The notes under the pieces were generated by a model, which was given only the letters and a program-made list of their open reading frames with translations, searched no databases and had not been told where the DNA came from. DNA of 64,000 nt, taken from positions 186,001 to 250,000 of the forward strand of contig JAUIRK010001056.1 in assembly GCA_030549495.1 (NCBI GenBank), given 5' to 3'. The stretch is from Nectonema munidae. Lineage: Eukaryota; Nematomorpha; Nectonematoida; Nectonematidae. Every line of letters begins with the position of its first letter. Within the stretch, counting starts at the first letter, position 1. The position numbers and the translations under genes are program-made. Positions 13,501 to 28,500 of this stretch are shown piece by piece.

Positions 13501-16500
13501 TTAAATTGAAAAAGTACGAAATTAAATTGAAAAAACAAACTTAAATTGAAAATGGACGCACTAATAAATTGGTAAGGTCTAAATTTTATAATTGTTTATA
13601 AATGTAGATAAAATGGCGCTGAGTCTTCATAAATAAAAGTTGTAAAGAAAATAAATTGAAAACGTTGAATAAATGATTTTACGTCATATATATCTGAAGA
13701 AGGTCATAGTGACCGAAATATTATTGCTAGTATTTTGTTAAATAAAAGATTTATTCAACATTTTCAATTTATAATTGTTTATTTGCATTTCTAATTTTGA
13801 TAAAACATGGGAAATTATTTACATTATTCTGTTATAAAACAACCTCCTTGTTTGCAACCTTTTACTTCATAAGGCGAGATTAGTTCATCCTTGATCAAAG
13901 GGGAATTTTAAGTTCCATTAAGAAAATGTTCTTTTACATCTTTAACCTTTTGAGGACCAGAATTTTGAAGAATAATCGTCTGCTTTTTTTCAATTTAATT
14001 TTGTATGTTGTAAGCAGACGATTATTTTTTATCGGTACACCGGTGTGACACTAAGCCTCAAAGGGTTAAAACAAAATTTTTGTTGCTATCATTATCAATA
14101 TGTTGATAAATATAACCTTGGTTTACAAAAAATTTTCGCTTGTATCGAAAGATGAGGAAAGGATGCTTGATGCCTAATCGAACCCAAGCTATCGAAACCA
14201 AGTATCTAATCAACTTTACTCATGCCCCGCGATTAACCATCACTTCAATTTTTAAAAATTTTCTTTTATTATTACATATACTTAATACTCTCACAAAGTG
14301 CATTTTTTCACGTGAGATTTTGGAAAAATTTTGGTTGTGAAATAATTGAGAATTGGGCAAGAAAAAAATAAACACATTTTCTGAAAACACGTGTATACAC
14401 TGTATTGTAGTATTTCAATGATCTATTCGCACATTATACATACTCATTGTAAGATGGTAGTTAGGTAAGTAATACTAAATTTCTCTATAAGAATTGCGTT
14501 TATATATGCCAGAGGCGCATATCCTTAAAATTTGAAGAGGAGCGAACTTTTTTTTTTAATTTTCAAAATTTACTATAAAACAATTTTCGTCAAGTGAACA
14601 CACCACTATTATTACCCTACACACTTGCGCCTTTAGATCTCAATCCCACCATAACCGCGGATAATAGAAGCTACTTTATCTGACTTTATTGAGTTTTTGG
14701 CGACTTAAAGTGCATCTTTCAGTTCTTCTACTACTAAGAGTTTAGCAAAACAAAAACTGTCTATTCGGTGCTTGTCATATACCTATTGTTCTTAAACGCA
14801 AGGCGAAGCCAAGTTTTAACACCCGTCTTTTCATTAAGCTGAATTGCAAAAAAAGTTAAAAATCATTTCCGAATCAATAAAACCAACTCTGATATTATGT
14901 CATCAGACATCTCCCTTATTAGCCTTCTAACGGTAATGTCATCAGACATCTCTCCTATTAGCCGTAGCATTTGTCAGGAAGATATGCTTCAACTTTACAA
15001 GTTCAGAACTTCTTAGCACATCAATATAATATCTTTGGAGCAAAGTAATATCAACTGTTCTCCTATGTTGTGGGACTTTTTGACAACCGATCATTTTTGA
15101 AACCTTATAGAAGGCTTTTAAACCACACTTAATATTTTACAAAAACACTCCTATGTTATCAAACCTGGATCTGTAAACAGCTTGACGTTTAAAAGTTTTG
15201 TGTACTGAACTCGAGTGCTTTATTTCCACCGCAAGCTTCACTTGCCGGACTTTAGAAAAGTGGATGCTAACACTCCACAACACAAAACACATCCTTATGA
15301 ATCGGATTGAGTAAAACCAAATTTCGTACTCAATTCAAAGACTAAATTAATAATTCTTTTAAATATGACTTATTGGCAAAAATGGCAAATAACCCAATAT
15401 GGATGCAATATGTTGTGCAAAACGATCCACTTAGTGACCCTTTCTTGGTCCCCAAGGAACTACTTCGCCATCACCTAGGGCACTGCGGGCTCCAGTTTGA
15501 AATCCATTGAGCTAGAAGGTAGTGATGCAATCAGAATTGCAAACAAGGTAATTTTACTTGATAAAATTAGTGCAGTTATCCACAGTGATGGTGGGATTGA
15601 TAGCCTACAGTACAAGTATAATGTCGGGTAATAATAGGGGTGTGTTTATTGAACAAAAATTCTTTTATAATAAATTTTGAAAATTGTAATAAAAAAAAGC
15701 CCCCTCCCTCCGAATTTTAAGAATGCGCGCGGCTCTGAAATAGATATAGAATTGAGGAAATTTAAAATTATTGGAGGAGGCGAAGGGCCTTTTTGCATCC
15801 CTCCTCGTCCCCCGGTTGTGCGGCCCTTATTGTGTGTGTGAGTGAACTGTTGTTATAGAAGCCGTTATCTTTTTGTACTTAACATATTTGTGCCATATAA
15901 CAAGTTTTCCCAGAAATCGGCATTTTAGTAGTTTGACAATGTTTTAATTATATCTTGTCTCCCCTTTTTTATATATCAAAAGGACTTTTAAAAATGAAAG
16001 CTTATTTGGACAGTTATTCATTCCTTAAGTACCAAACCAATATTGCCGATATTTTTAATAAAAATAGACATTTAAATCATTTTATTTTGAAAAGTAAATC
16101 TGCAAATTCTTTACAAATGATAACCTGTCTTTTACATCTTAAGTGTAAATCAAAATCGATTTCCAAACTTGCATGCAAGAACTTTTATAATAATTGATAA
16201 TTTTTCACTGAAGAACTTTAGAAATCGTTGAAAGCTTGTTGTTTTATTCTTATATTATTTGCGTGTTGAATCAGTCGGTATTATTTTTTTCTATTCGGTT
16301 CCACATCCCTGCTATAAAGTATATTAATTATGGCTGCCTATGTGATTGCTGCGTTGGTTACTAATTAACATGGGGGTAAAACCTAAAATTAACATTTTAA
16401 TCCCATTCATTAAACCTTGTTTTGTCTTAGGCGAGTCTAACACTGAATATAAAGAGCTATTGATTTTTTGCAGAAAATTATATATAGTAAGCCTCTTGTA

Positions 16501-19500
16501 GATAATGGTTTTGTGCGAAAAATTTCAACGATTCAAAACTCTCAGTTAATTGATTAATGCTTTATTTATCTTTTTTATCATACGTATGAAAACGCATACG
16601 ATTTACTGTGTATATATAAAATAACTATTTTTGCCGTATATTTCTCTGATTTCTTATTTTTATATTCTGATCTAATGTGTTTTTTTTATTCATATATAGG
16701 CTGGGGATATCGTTTCTGTGATTGAAATGCCATCAAACGATCCCAATTCTTGGTGGAAAGGCAAGCGTGGATTTGAGGTTTTTCTTTAATCGATTAAATC
16801 TTTTTACCTAATTCAATCACTTTGAAAACTTTGTTTATTGAAATTTTTTCTATATTTTCTCACACGTTTCCAAAAATGTATAACATATCACTTTGCACCA
16901 GAGAGTACCGAAGAGGCAGGATCTTCCTTTACCAAATCGTGCGCCTTCTGGCAAAAAATATCCTTGTACAGTACTAATGAATTATGTAATTTTATAGTCT
17001 TAATATATTTTTCAAAATCATATATTCTTTTATTTTTATTTTTTTATCTATTTCTTATAAACGCAAGATATGTTTAATCTCTCTGTGAAGAATCATATGT
17101 ATCTATATTTTCAAAAATCTTTATTTCATGATAAAAAATATATTTTTTGATGAAGTGCATTAACCTAGATAATTTAATCAGAGTTGCGGATTTGGAGTCA
17201 GGAGTAGGTGGAATCCGAGATTTAATTTTTAAAAGCATATGAAGGGGCCCTTCTTTATTCGAAGCTGGAAGTGAGAGTTGGGTTTAAATTTTTAGCCATT
17301 TTGATTCGAAGTCGGATTTTTTACAATAATGATCACGACTTAACTCTGTCTCGACAAAATATGTAGGATATTTGTATATATATTTATTTATTGTTATCTT
17401 TTTTAGGTTTCTTTTTATTACTCAATAACTCATTTATATATTATCTGTTTTTTACTTCTGAAGAAAGATACTTCATCACAATGGAATATTTTTCCCTTTA
17501 AAGATCTTTAGTTTCTCCTACTTTTATATACATTTTTTCTCTTCATCATTGAAATACATTTTCTTTTAAATCTATTTCTTCTTTTGTTTTTCTCATTTGA
17601 TTAACAAAATTAATTAATATGAAAAAAAAATGAATTAGTTTTAAAATTCCTTGATCTTCTCTTTTCATTAAAATACTTTTGTTTAGGTTCTACTCTTATC
17701 AAATCATCATAAACATTATAATTATTGTATGCATTTATTTGAAGTATATGAAGTCAGAGTCGGAAGCTGATATTTTTGCCTCTGACTCTCCATCAAATGT
17801 TTTAATAATAACGTTTTTATTTTAGATATTTAAGGTTTTATATCAAATAAATAGTTTTTTGCTTATATAAATGTATATTCTTCTATTATAAAAACAATAT
17901 TATTTCCTAAGGATTAAGTAAATAACCACTTGTTTACCTATGGCTATAAGCTAATCAAGCGTTTTCCCAATTTAATAAAATATCCATAAGTAAACCAATT
18001 CTAACTATATGGTTTAAATATTTAGGTTGGCTTTTTTCCAAGAGATTGTGTTGAAATAATCAGTGACAACTTTCCCCCTGTGAATACGAAAGATTGCCTG
18101 AATAAATCAAATCGCTCCAAATGTAACTACTTTTATGTTCAAATTGCGCTCTTTATATAATCTTTATACATGATATATATGCCTTAGCTGTTAATCAAAA
18201 ACATAGTAGAATTGTTTCCTTCTTGCAAGCCTTTTTCTCAACGCGTCCTTCAAAGAGGAAGCTTAAAGAGATTGGCATTTTTAAAGAAAGAGTTTTTGGT
18301 TGCGACTTGGGAGAATATTTAATGAATTCCAAGAGATCCGGTAAAAATTTATAACCTGTGTTTTCTTATTTTTTTTTAACACATATACTTTTATTAGTTC
18401 CTAGTATCGTAGAATTGTGCACAAACTTCATTGAAACATATGGAGTTGTCGATGGAATATACCGGTTGTCTGGTATTTCTTCAAATATTCAAAAACTTAG
18501 GTATCACACGCTATTTTTATCCTCAATATCGCATCTATCTAATAAGCCGTCATGTTTTTCGAATACAGAAATATTTTTGACGAAGAAAAAACTCCCAATT
18601 TAACTTCGGAGTGTTATGTTCAGGACATCAACTCAGTTTCTTCTGTATTGAAGATGTACTTTCGAGAATTGCCAAACCCACTCCTTACCTATCAACTCTA
18701 TGACAAATTTAATGTAAATTTTTCCTATTATTATTTTTTCTTATTTAAAAAGCGTCTATTTTTTAACACTTAAAAAGATGATACGATATTGAAAGAAAAT
18801 GATTTGAATAGGCTATGAAGTCTTTATAAAAATGCAAGTACACATATTGTATGTCTGGTATCATGACAGTTTGATATACTTCATGTAGTGAAATATTAGG
18901 GCTTTTGTCGCATAACATCTAATAATTTGAAACTACTTTTGTTCTATGAATGCTATTTAAATCAATTATATGTTTTCCTATAGATTTCAGATTTTAATCA
19001 ATATGTTGTTTTTATAATCAAATTATCCATATCACGATTATAAAAGCAAAGATTATATTACACTTTTAAGTGTATTGATATATAGAGCATCGGTTAACAT
19101 GAGTGACATTTGTTTTCATCTATCATTGTTTCCCAAACTGTGGTAAAATTACTCCCTGGGGTAATTTAACACTTTTTCGGGGGTAATGGAGGGTTCAGAG
19201 AAAAAGAAATTAATAATTCTGAAAATCGTGAAAACATTGCGGTACTTGGCGTTAGAATTAATGTCAAAATAGTCTTAGTATGTAAAGTTGTAAACTAAAC
19301 TGTAACAATGTTACAAAAGATCTCTAGTGTTTTCATTTAGTCATATATATCTATGTTGACAACATTTTTTGAAACGGGTAACATGCTTATTGGGGCATGT
19401 CAAATTGGGTAACAAGCTAAAAATAAGTTTGGGAACCACTGTTCTATAAAGAATGCTGAATTTGCCAGTGTGCCTAGGTATGAGTACTTTCATGTGACAA

Positions 19501-22500
19501 GCCCTTATTTTTGCAAAAAAATTATTTATCAAATTTTTAAATTTTTACTTTCAAAATGAACTTCAATTTTATACTTTATCTAGGTATTATTGCTTTGATT
19601 AGTTTTATGTTAAAAATAATCTTTTAATAACGTGTTTTTAATGATATTGTAACATTCTAGTTAATATTGATAATTTAAGTAATTATTACGTTTCATCCAA
19701 ATGTCTGTTTATCCCCTAATTCATCTATTTATTTCTTACTTAAAAAATTGTATTATTATTTTTTCCGAATATGAATAATGTGAATTTGCAATCAAGAAAG
19801 CTCGAAAGATGATCTGAAATTTTTTATTGGTTTTCTTACTCAAATAACTAATTAACAAAAGGTGATGCAGTAAATTCTTTATATGTAATACACAAATAAT
19901 AATAATTACTAAATTGTCCTTATTTATTATCAACGTACTTTCTTAAATATGAATGAATAATCATATTAAATTTTATATCAAAATCCTATAATTTATTTTT
20001 GACATTGTATTTTATAATATGTACATTAAAAAGATCAAAAAATTATTAAAAACAAAAATTTAGTGTCACGCTACCCCCTCGCTAAATCCATCCCTTTTTC
20101 TGGAGGAGCAAGTATAACTTAATTAGAATGGAGCCCATTTGTAGTTTCCGGTCTGCCAATAAGATAATGATAAGGATTAAAGTGTAAATGTCGATCATAA
20201 TGAAAGGATATACTATTAATACAACCAAACATAGTATACTCCATTTTAATGCAAATTAAAGCTTTTTTATTCAGTAAAATCTAATCTTGTATGTTCGCCT
20301 TTTAGCAGTGCATTCAATCAGAAAATGAGAACAGACTTCACGCTTTATTTTCTGTTGTTCAACAACTTCCCCCACCCCACTACCGCACATTGGCGTATTT
20401 GATGAAGCATTTATCCTTGCTAGCAGGCAAAGCTTCTCAAACAAATATGACAATCAAGAATCTGGCAATTGTGTGGGCTCCAAACTTACTCAGGTTTTTA
20501 AACCTCATTTTCCTCGTTTCAACTTTTAATACTGTGAACAAATTTTTGCTACCGTTTCTCAGAAGTCCTAATAGTGAGTATGCAACACTCAGCGCTTTGC
20601 ATGGTGTTGGAATCCAGGCTATTATCACGGAGTCTCTGATATTATATGCCGATATCATCTTCAATGACAAGTTGCCTTCTTTTATATCAGAAAAACAAAA
20701 GATTTCTTCCAATTGGTAATTTATGTTGGCATTAAATCTTTCTTCTCAAATCCTTTATACCTTACATTTTCTAAACTCATGCTATTTTTGCGATAATCTT
20801 CTTTACTGAATGCCTTTAATAATTTTTTTTTAAAAATGCCAATTTAATTTTTGCTTCTGACGAATCTCTAAACATTAAAAAGCGGTTTTCAAGATTGAAA
20901 TTTTTTTATTTATGCTCAAAAAATAGTAGTTATTATATATACTATGAGTGGGATACATCAAGTCAGTTTACTGGTTATATTCGCTTAAAAATTGTTTAAG
21001 TATAGGAAATTTCTCTAGATAAGTGGAGCCCTAACTTAGATGGAGAGACATGGCCCTAAGTGACCCCTAGATGTTTATGTGGCTGTTTGTATTATCCTAA
21101 TCATAAAAAAAGTATCACCTCACTCCTCTCCTAATGTCCTCTATGTCATCTAAGTGAATGCCCCCTGCTATTTGCCTGATATGAACTTATAATAATATAT
21201 TCGTTAACTATCGTTAAAAATACAATTTTTTTTAAATCAAAAATAGGGTTCATAATAAGATACGTGTTTAACTCAAGCATCTGCCAGTAGAGCTAATACT
21301 TTGCTTGGGTTTCTACACCTACGTTTGATGTATTTTGAATTTTAAGGTTTTCATTTTAAATCTGTTTGTAATATAATCATTTGCGTAATGAAATCTTTCA
21401 ATCGCCTTTCAGTTTCTTCCTCTTTTATTTTTATAAGCTATAATTCGCAAGAAATTTTCTACTACTCGACTTCTTTTTTAGTCGGTTTGAAAAATCATAA
21501 AAACATGGTGATGTGATACCTGAATTAATATTATTCAATTGATAGAGATTTTTATTATAATAAGAATACTGTAAATAATTCTTACTTATTATACTTTTGA
21601 TAAACGTTATTAATAGAAGCTATAAAACCTGCTATTACTTAAATAGCATTTGAACTAAGATGATACAACTGTTAAACGCAACATTTTAGGAAACAACATA
21701 TGAGTTTTCGTATTAGTACGGCGTAACTAATTGCATAACACCAACAAAACCATACACCTTTGTCACATCTAGTGTCCTTATCTTCTGTTTGTCTTTTAGT
21801 TCAACCGTTGTATGGTTTAATTTTTGTTCTTCATTTCAGTATATTATAAAATAATTCAATTATTTATTTAATTTTGTAGTTCACCTCAAATGTGCGTATC
21901 TAACATCTATTCACCAGTTTTGTATCGTTCTTCAATCCGAAACAGATCCAATCGTGGTAGCGATAGCAGGCCAAAGTCTTTAGCAATGTCTTCACCTTTG
22001 GATTTAGATGCCTTGAAAAAGTTTTTCCTTTTCATATAAATCGAGTTTTAAATATTGTAAGTTCATTTTCCTTCTGATTTATAGAAAATGTGACAAAAGT
22101 GTAAGAGATGTGGAAAATATGCAAGCCAAATCGTATCAACACAATTTGTTGAATGTTGGAGGCGGGCCTCAAGCTCTGCCTCCTAATTTTCACACTGTTA
22201 TCACTCTACCCGATAGTATGGGTAATCGTAAACTTTTTTCCACCAATCAAAAGAAGAGCTTGCGAAGCAAGGAAAGTAAGCCTGGGTTTTTCGCCACACT
22301 TCCTGCTCATTGTACACAAAACTCATCACAGAGTTGTAACTCTAATAAAGCGTTGTGGAGAATTTTTAAGATGCGTTCTAAAACCTTCGATTCTTCTTCC
22401 ACGATTGATTCCAGTCAATCCAGTTTCAGAACTTCTATAAAAGGTGATTTGTCGATTTTTATCTTTTATAATTCAACCACATGGAGGCATTTCAAACAAT

Positions 22501-25500
22501 TCAACCTCTTTCGAGCATTCATTCGTGGTCTTATCAACTTTAGTTGGTTATTATTTTAGAAAGTTTTATTAAAATAAATTATTTTATGTTCTAAAAAGTA
22601 AAAGTATTGCTTAGACGCTCTTACTGCAAATCTATTGATTTTTAAGAGAACCATTGAAGTTTTATAGTGGATCTTTCAGAGTCAGGAACTTAAAATCCTC
22701 ATGGATAAGATCCTATCTATCATCATCCAGGATCCAAAATCTCTTTAGAGATGACAGACCAACTACTACAGAAATGATCCTGTTGAAGCACGATCTAAAA
22801 ATGGATAATATTCTATCTATCATTATAACAAAAATATCATTGAATGGTATGAAACATAAACAAAGAAATATTTTAATTTAAAATTTTCATCGCACTTCAG
22901 ACTTTTCCAAAGTTTTCTATGTTTTTCTTAAGAGAGAATATAATTAAATCGAGCTATGACTCAAAATAAATAAAAATTACTCCTAAAGTAAAAAGGTAAT
23001 TAAGCTTCTTACCCCTAAACATTTTTTACATCAAACTTACTTCCAACCAAATCATTTCATTCTTTACCAGATACACCTAAAATCGTCATATCCGTAGTAA
23101 CATTGGAGTGTATACTGTTAAAAGCAGGGATGTAGAATTGGACATTCAGTAATAGACTCTGACTCCATCTCAGAAAATGGTGTCCATTTTTACTGGGGAA
23201 GGAGTAAAGCAGTTTAAGGTGTTTTCACTGAGAAGGCACAATTGAACGCATCTAGGCAAATTTACTCAAGGCAATTGGTGATGAGTGATAGCAGATTGTA
23301 CAAAAGTAGTGTTTATTTATAGATACAGTCAACCCCCATATTCGCAGGGGTTAGGTTCCAAGACTACCCCCTGCGAATACTGAAAATCCGCGAATACTTG
23401 TAACCTTTCTGAAAGCAACTTGTAGCTAATTATTTCGATTGTATGTAGAAATTCCATATGTTTTAGACTATTATTTTGAAAATTTTAGCATCTTTTAATC
23501 CTTTTTACAACTTTATTTGGATATTTTATACTCAAACTTCTCTATACGAAAATGTTATGTTCTTCTGTTTTATATAAATTAAGTTTTAAAAGTTATTTTC
23601 AAAGTTGTCAATAAATTGTACAGAAATGTAATAAAAATTAAGCTCATAACAAAAAATTAAAACCCTGATTACTTGAGTTTCTCATATAAGAAAAATTTTC
23701 TTAACGCTAAATTTAAAAACATGTGTAGCTAAGATAATAAAATGAAGTAATTACACAAGTTTTATTTATGCAAATAAAGTTTACTAAATAAAAATAACAA
23801 AGATAACCAAAACTTTAAAATAAGGTTTTATGAAAAATTTTTAGCTTGTAAAAAGGAAAAAAAATCGTAAATTTGGGGAATTGGCTTTCCGTATATAGTT
23901 ATATCTCTGCAAAAAATCGCGAATATGCCGGGGTTGACTGTATATTAAAAAAGAGAAGTAAAATAGTTTGTTTGAAAATAAATACAAACGACGCGTTTCG
24001 ATCAATTCATCTTCATCAAACCTTTACTTTTCCTTTTACTGTGTTGTGTAGTACGTTTTATTATATACTTGATAAGCTATAGATCGAAACGCATTCCTTC
24101 TATTTATTTTTAAAGAAATAAATCTATTTGTATTCCTTTTTCATTAATATAAAAATGGTGACCAATTTATAAATTTATGAAAATATAATGATAATCAGTT
24201 AAAAGCTTTAGAAATCTTAGATGATTTTGCAACTCTCCAAGTAAACTATGAAATTAAAAAGCGATACTTTAATGATGGGGTATTTATCATTTTATATTTG
24301 CTCATACACACAAATGTTATCCACATGTGACCTAAATAATATAAGTCTGAAACAGGAGCTTAGTATTATTTTAATGAATTCGACTTCGACTCCGTAGCCT
24401 TCGTTAAAAGTCATGATCACACGTGAATTGATTTTTTGAAGATTCATTGCACACTCTTTTGTTGTGTTTTAGCTTCAACTTTCAAGCCCGTTAGAACTGA
24501 TGTCACTCCCTCTCAATTTTCTTCCTTCTATTCGCATTCTTCTAAAAGGTATAAGCCACATAAAAACAAAGCTGCAAAATGTCTTCAGTCTCCTTCAACT
24601 AATTCTAAGTCATTCAACGATTGCTTCATGGATGACTCCTTTTCTTCAACGTTAACTTCCTCCACTATTTCCACCAATGAAATCTTTTCAAGTATATTAT
24701 AACTTAAATTTTGAAAAGTTACGCAATGAAATAATATTGAGACCTACAGTTAATGTTTTCTTGTTGAAACTATATATGAAAGTGATATTTTTTCCTTCTT
24801 GGTAGGTGTCACATCAAAAGAAAGAATAATCTCTTATACGTTTTAAAATGTTCACAATTTTAAGTTTTTGTCTGGGAGATTTTATTCAATGAGAGTTATA
24901 CATCTCATGTAATATACAGCTAAATTTATTAAAGTTGACCAATTTTATATAAAAAAAATACGGATTAATTAATTAGATATAACTTCTGGATTTTAAGGTA
25001 GTTTTAAGTCAAATTAATTATGTCCTAATTTACTAAAATTAATTATGTTTGGTAAAGACCAGCTATGCTATGGATTTTGGAATATTTTACATTTTAAGGA
25101 GTAAAACATATCATTTTGAAAAAAATTTTTTTTTCAACCTTCTGTTACTAATAAGTTTTGGCGTTATAAACAAGGAGGTATGTTCAGCCTGAGCTCTTGG
25201 TTTCAGCTTACTTGAATTCTTATTTTGAAACTTTATTTATATTTACTATAATTTGAAATTAAATGATGCTCATTAGAGAGAAAGAGAGACCTTTGATAAA
25301 ATAGTGATTTTCATATTTCTTTTTCAAAATATTACCCTCACTAATTGAAATTGATTCATTTAGCTTATTCTATTTTTAATAATACTCTAATCAATTATTT
25401 TATTCTGTTAACTTGTAAGTTAAATATTTTGTCAGCTTGTTTGTTAAAAAAAGATATATTCTTTAAATAATTGCAATGGGACAGTAGAAGTTTCTGGACC

Positions 25501-28500
25501 ACAAACTTACTCATGTTAGGAATCGGGAGATTTGATATCCAGATTGTTAACATGATTCTCTTGTCTTATGGTTGTGTCAAATAAATGTTAAAAGTAAAAA
25601 ATTCGAATGAAGTTTAATTTGAGTAACATGCATTAGATTTTATTCAAAAATGAAAATATATCCAATATCATAAAAAAAGTTTTATAGAATACGTAAACAG
25701 TTACTTTATAGCAAATCTATCTCCTATATCGAACCCTTTATCTAATCATATGCTCTATTCAATTTTTAATTTTCACATCCTTTAAAACTATATATTCATT
25801 TATTTTTTCAAATAATCATATATTGCCTCAGATATTATTGAGCCCAAACCTAAATTTTTACACATCTCTTAATTTTGAGTAAAGTTAAGTAGTGCGGAGT
25901 ATAAATGTATTTTTTAATGTTTACAGTTATTTAATATTTTAATTATTTAGACAGTAGTAGTTTTCATCACAAGCATTCATTATCAACAGATGACCCTTGT
26001 AATTACGACAAAGTCTTTTCTCCCGATAAAAGCGAGAAAATTAAAGCCAAAAAAACACTCTTATCTTCCTCCTTTCATCAAGACTCCTCGAAAGAGATCA
26101 GCGAAAATGCAACCTTCTACACATTCTTTCATCCTACAAAAGACACTCCATCTTTAAAAAGAAGAGATGACGTTCCAAAAAATAGGAAAAAATTATCCAA
26201 CAAAGTTAAGGACATAGCACATCCTCCTAATGCTTCTTGTGGCGATGACATCCAGAAGATTTGTGTGTGCGAGGGAGTTAACAATTACAGCAACCCTAAA
26301 GCAAGTTTTCTAGCAGCATGCGACGAACCAATTAAAAGTTATGAGAGTCAAAAATTTGGGCAAAGAGGAAAATCAAAGGAGGATATGCCTCACATCGAGT
26401 GCAATTTTTTGCTTTCATCAAAGTGTGCAAAGCTCTTCACATCTTTACCCAACATTCACCAACAGAATAAGTCCTTCAATAGGGCAAAGTTTGGGAGTAA
26501 GTTGCTTTTGAACGTTTCCTGTCCTATGTTAATGACTGGGGAACGTAGCCAAGAAAGAAGCCTTATCTTCGGTGCGCATAATGACTATTTCGCGCCATTC
26601 AAGAAAAGCGCTAACAACTGTTCCCTATTCAACGTCAATAAGCAGGAAAAGTTTATCAAAGGCATATTAGGGGATTCCTCCTTATCCGATTTTCAAAAAA
26701 CCCTCTCTATATCCTCCTTATTAGCGGCCTCCTCTTCTGATAAGGATAATCCCGTTCAAAGTGCCTTCAATAAAGCTGTGTCGTCTTCTCTCTCAATTGA
26801 TATCGAAGAGACATTGGCAAACTTGCATGAATTGTGCGAGAATATTAGCAATGGTCATTTTGACACTAATGAAAGTGACTTGGCCTTGAAGTCATATGCG
26901 ATACCCTCATCATCATCATCCTCGCTTCCCACATGCCAAAATGCATACACTGATGACAATAATAATTCAATTTGCATAGCCAAATCAGATCGATTGTACA
27001 CCACGAATCCTTTCGAAAACTTTCCCTGTGCAAACGATGTGGATGCAAGCTCCGATTTGAAATCTAGTGAAGAAAATTCTAGTAAGAATGCAACTAGTTG
27101 CAAAACTGGCTTACCTTCAAACACCACAAGTAATTTATATATAGTATCTTTAATAATTATGCATGTTATATTTCCTAATACCCATATACCTTTATAGAAT
27201 AATATCTAGCAGTAGTGGCATTTTTAAATACGTTTAATCCAAATTGATCAAAAGTAAAACAAATTATTCTTTGAACAATGAATTTGCGATCCTCGTGTCT
27301 TCTTCAGATTAAATCTACCATTAGGGGAAAGAAAACCAAGAGTAGAGGGTGAAGAAGAAGGATATGACAATAGTATAATGTTATGTGAGGCGAAAAGAGA
27401 ATAGGCTGATACAAAGTGAGATTAACTATATAAAATAAATGTTCTATGTATGTGTGATTATGATGTAGATAATGGATATAGATAGAGAGTCATATGTTTT
27501 AACGTATTACTGTTAAAGTGAATAAAATGAAATCAAAGTAATTCTTAAGAAGAAAATTTTTGATTAGTAACTGGATTTTTGTTTTTGATAAAGAATGTTT
27601 ATTTTAAAATTGTATCAATATCATTCCTACAATAATTTAGAATAAAGAATCCCAGAAAACTAGTGGCAAAAGCTTTGCTATTGTGATATTTTTCAAAATG
27701 CAAACGAAAGAAATTGGTTTTTTATGATACTTTATATTTTGAATATGTTCTCCAAGTCGGGAAATTTCAGGTCGACTTGTTTCGCCATTCTAACGTTGCA
27801 AAATGTTATATTTCATTTCATAAATCAAATTTTTAGCATGCCAATATATATATACAACGTACACTTTAGAACAGGGGTTTCCAACCTGGGGTACATGTAC
27901 CACCAGTGTTACATTTACACACCTAAGTGGGTACATTTATTTTAAGGAAAACAGTAGGATTTATATTGTATTATTACAATCTGTTAATGTCAAACGTAAC
28001 AGATACAAAAGTTTTGTATCGGAGATTACATTCAAAACACAAAACATCGCGGAAACATAAATCAAGCACTTTTCACAGTTTTTCTCATCTCTTTCTCTCT
28101 CAGTCTTTCTCGAATAAATATAAATTGTTTTTTAGAAAATAGCTGTCAAAAGCTCTTGATTTATGTGGTTCTGATGTTATTAGAACTCTCTCAATTGTAT
28201 ATATTCACGTGATTTTATCAACTATTTGTAGTATTATACTACCCTTCATACGCATACTCGATTATTTTTATCATACACATCTGCTCTTACTATTTTTATA
28301 TGTTTAAATTTATTTCACTAGTGTAATTTATAAGTGAAGTTTCATATGTAACTTTCTACAATACTTTTTTTTCTATAATGTCGAGTTAAAAAGAAAATAT
28401 TCCGTAACCTATTTGAAGTTTGGTTTTACATCTGTAGTGAAAAATTGTATCGATTTACCACAATGTTTAATTTGTTAATAAACACTTGGAAATGACTCAT

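Larger units (their letters stand above)
6505..16699 (+). other. RhoGAP intron 4 (10.2 kb)
   Basis: Splits the SH3 coding region. Contains a Tigger fragment (6950-7480), TTAA MITEs (8129, 8752, 13946), a multicopy ORF-family pseudogene (11540-13080), a SINE (14150) and a long-TIR element (14510-15737). Stretches 8870-11500 and 15740-16690 show only AT-rich sequence and part of a dispersed repeat (9605-9770). Confidence 0.6.

Noticed and set aside
26855..27127. Minus-strand frames opposite the large RhoGAP exon
   Set aside because: Shadows of a long coding exon with consistent splice phases.
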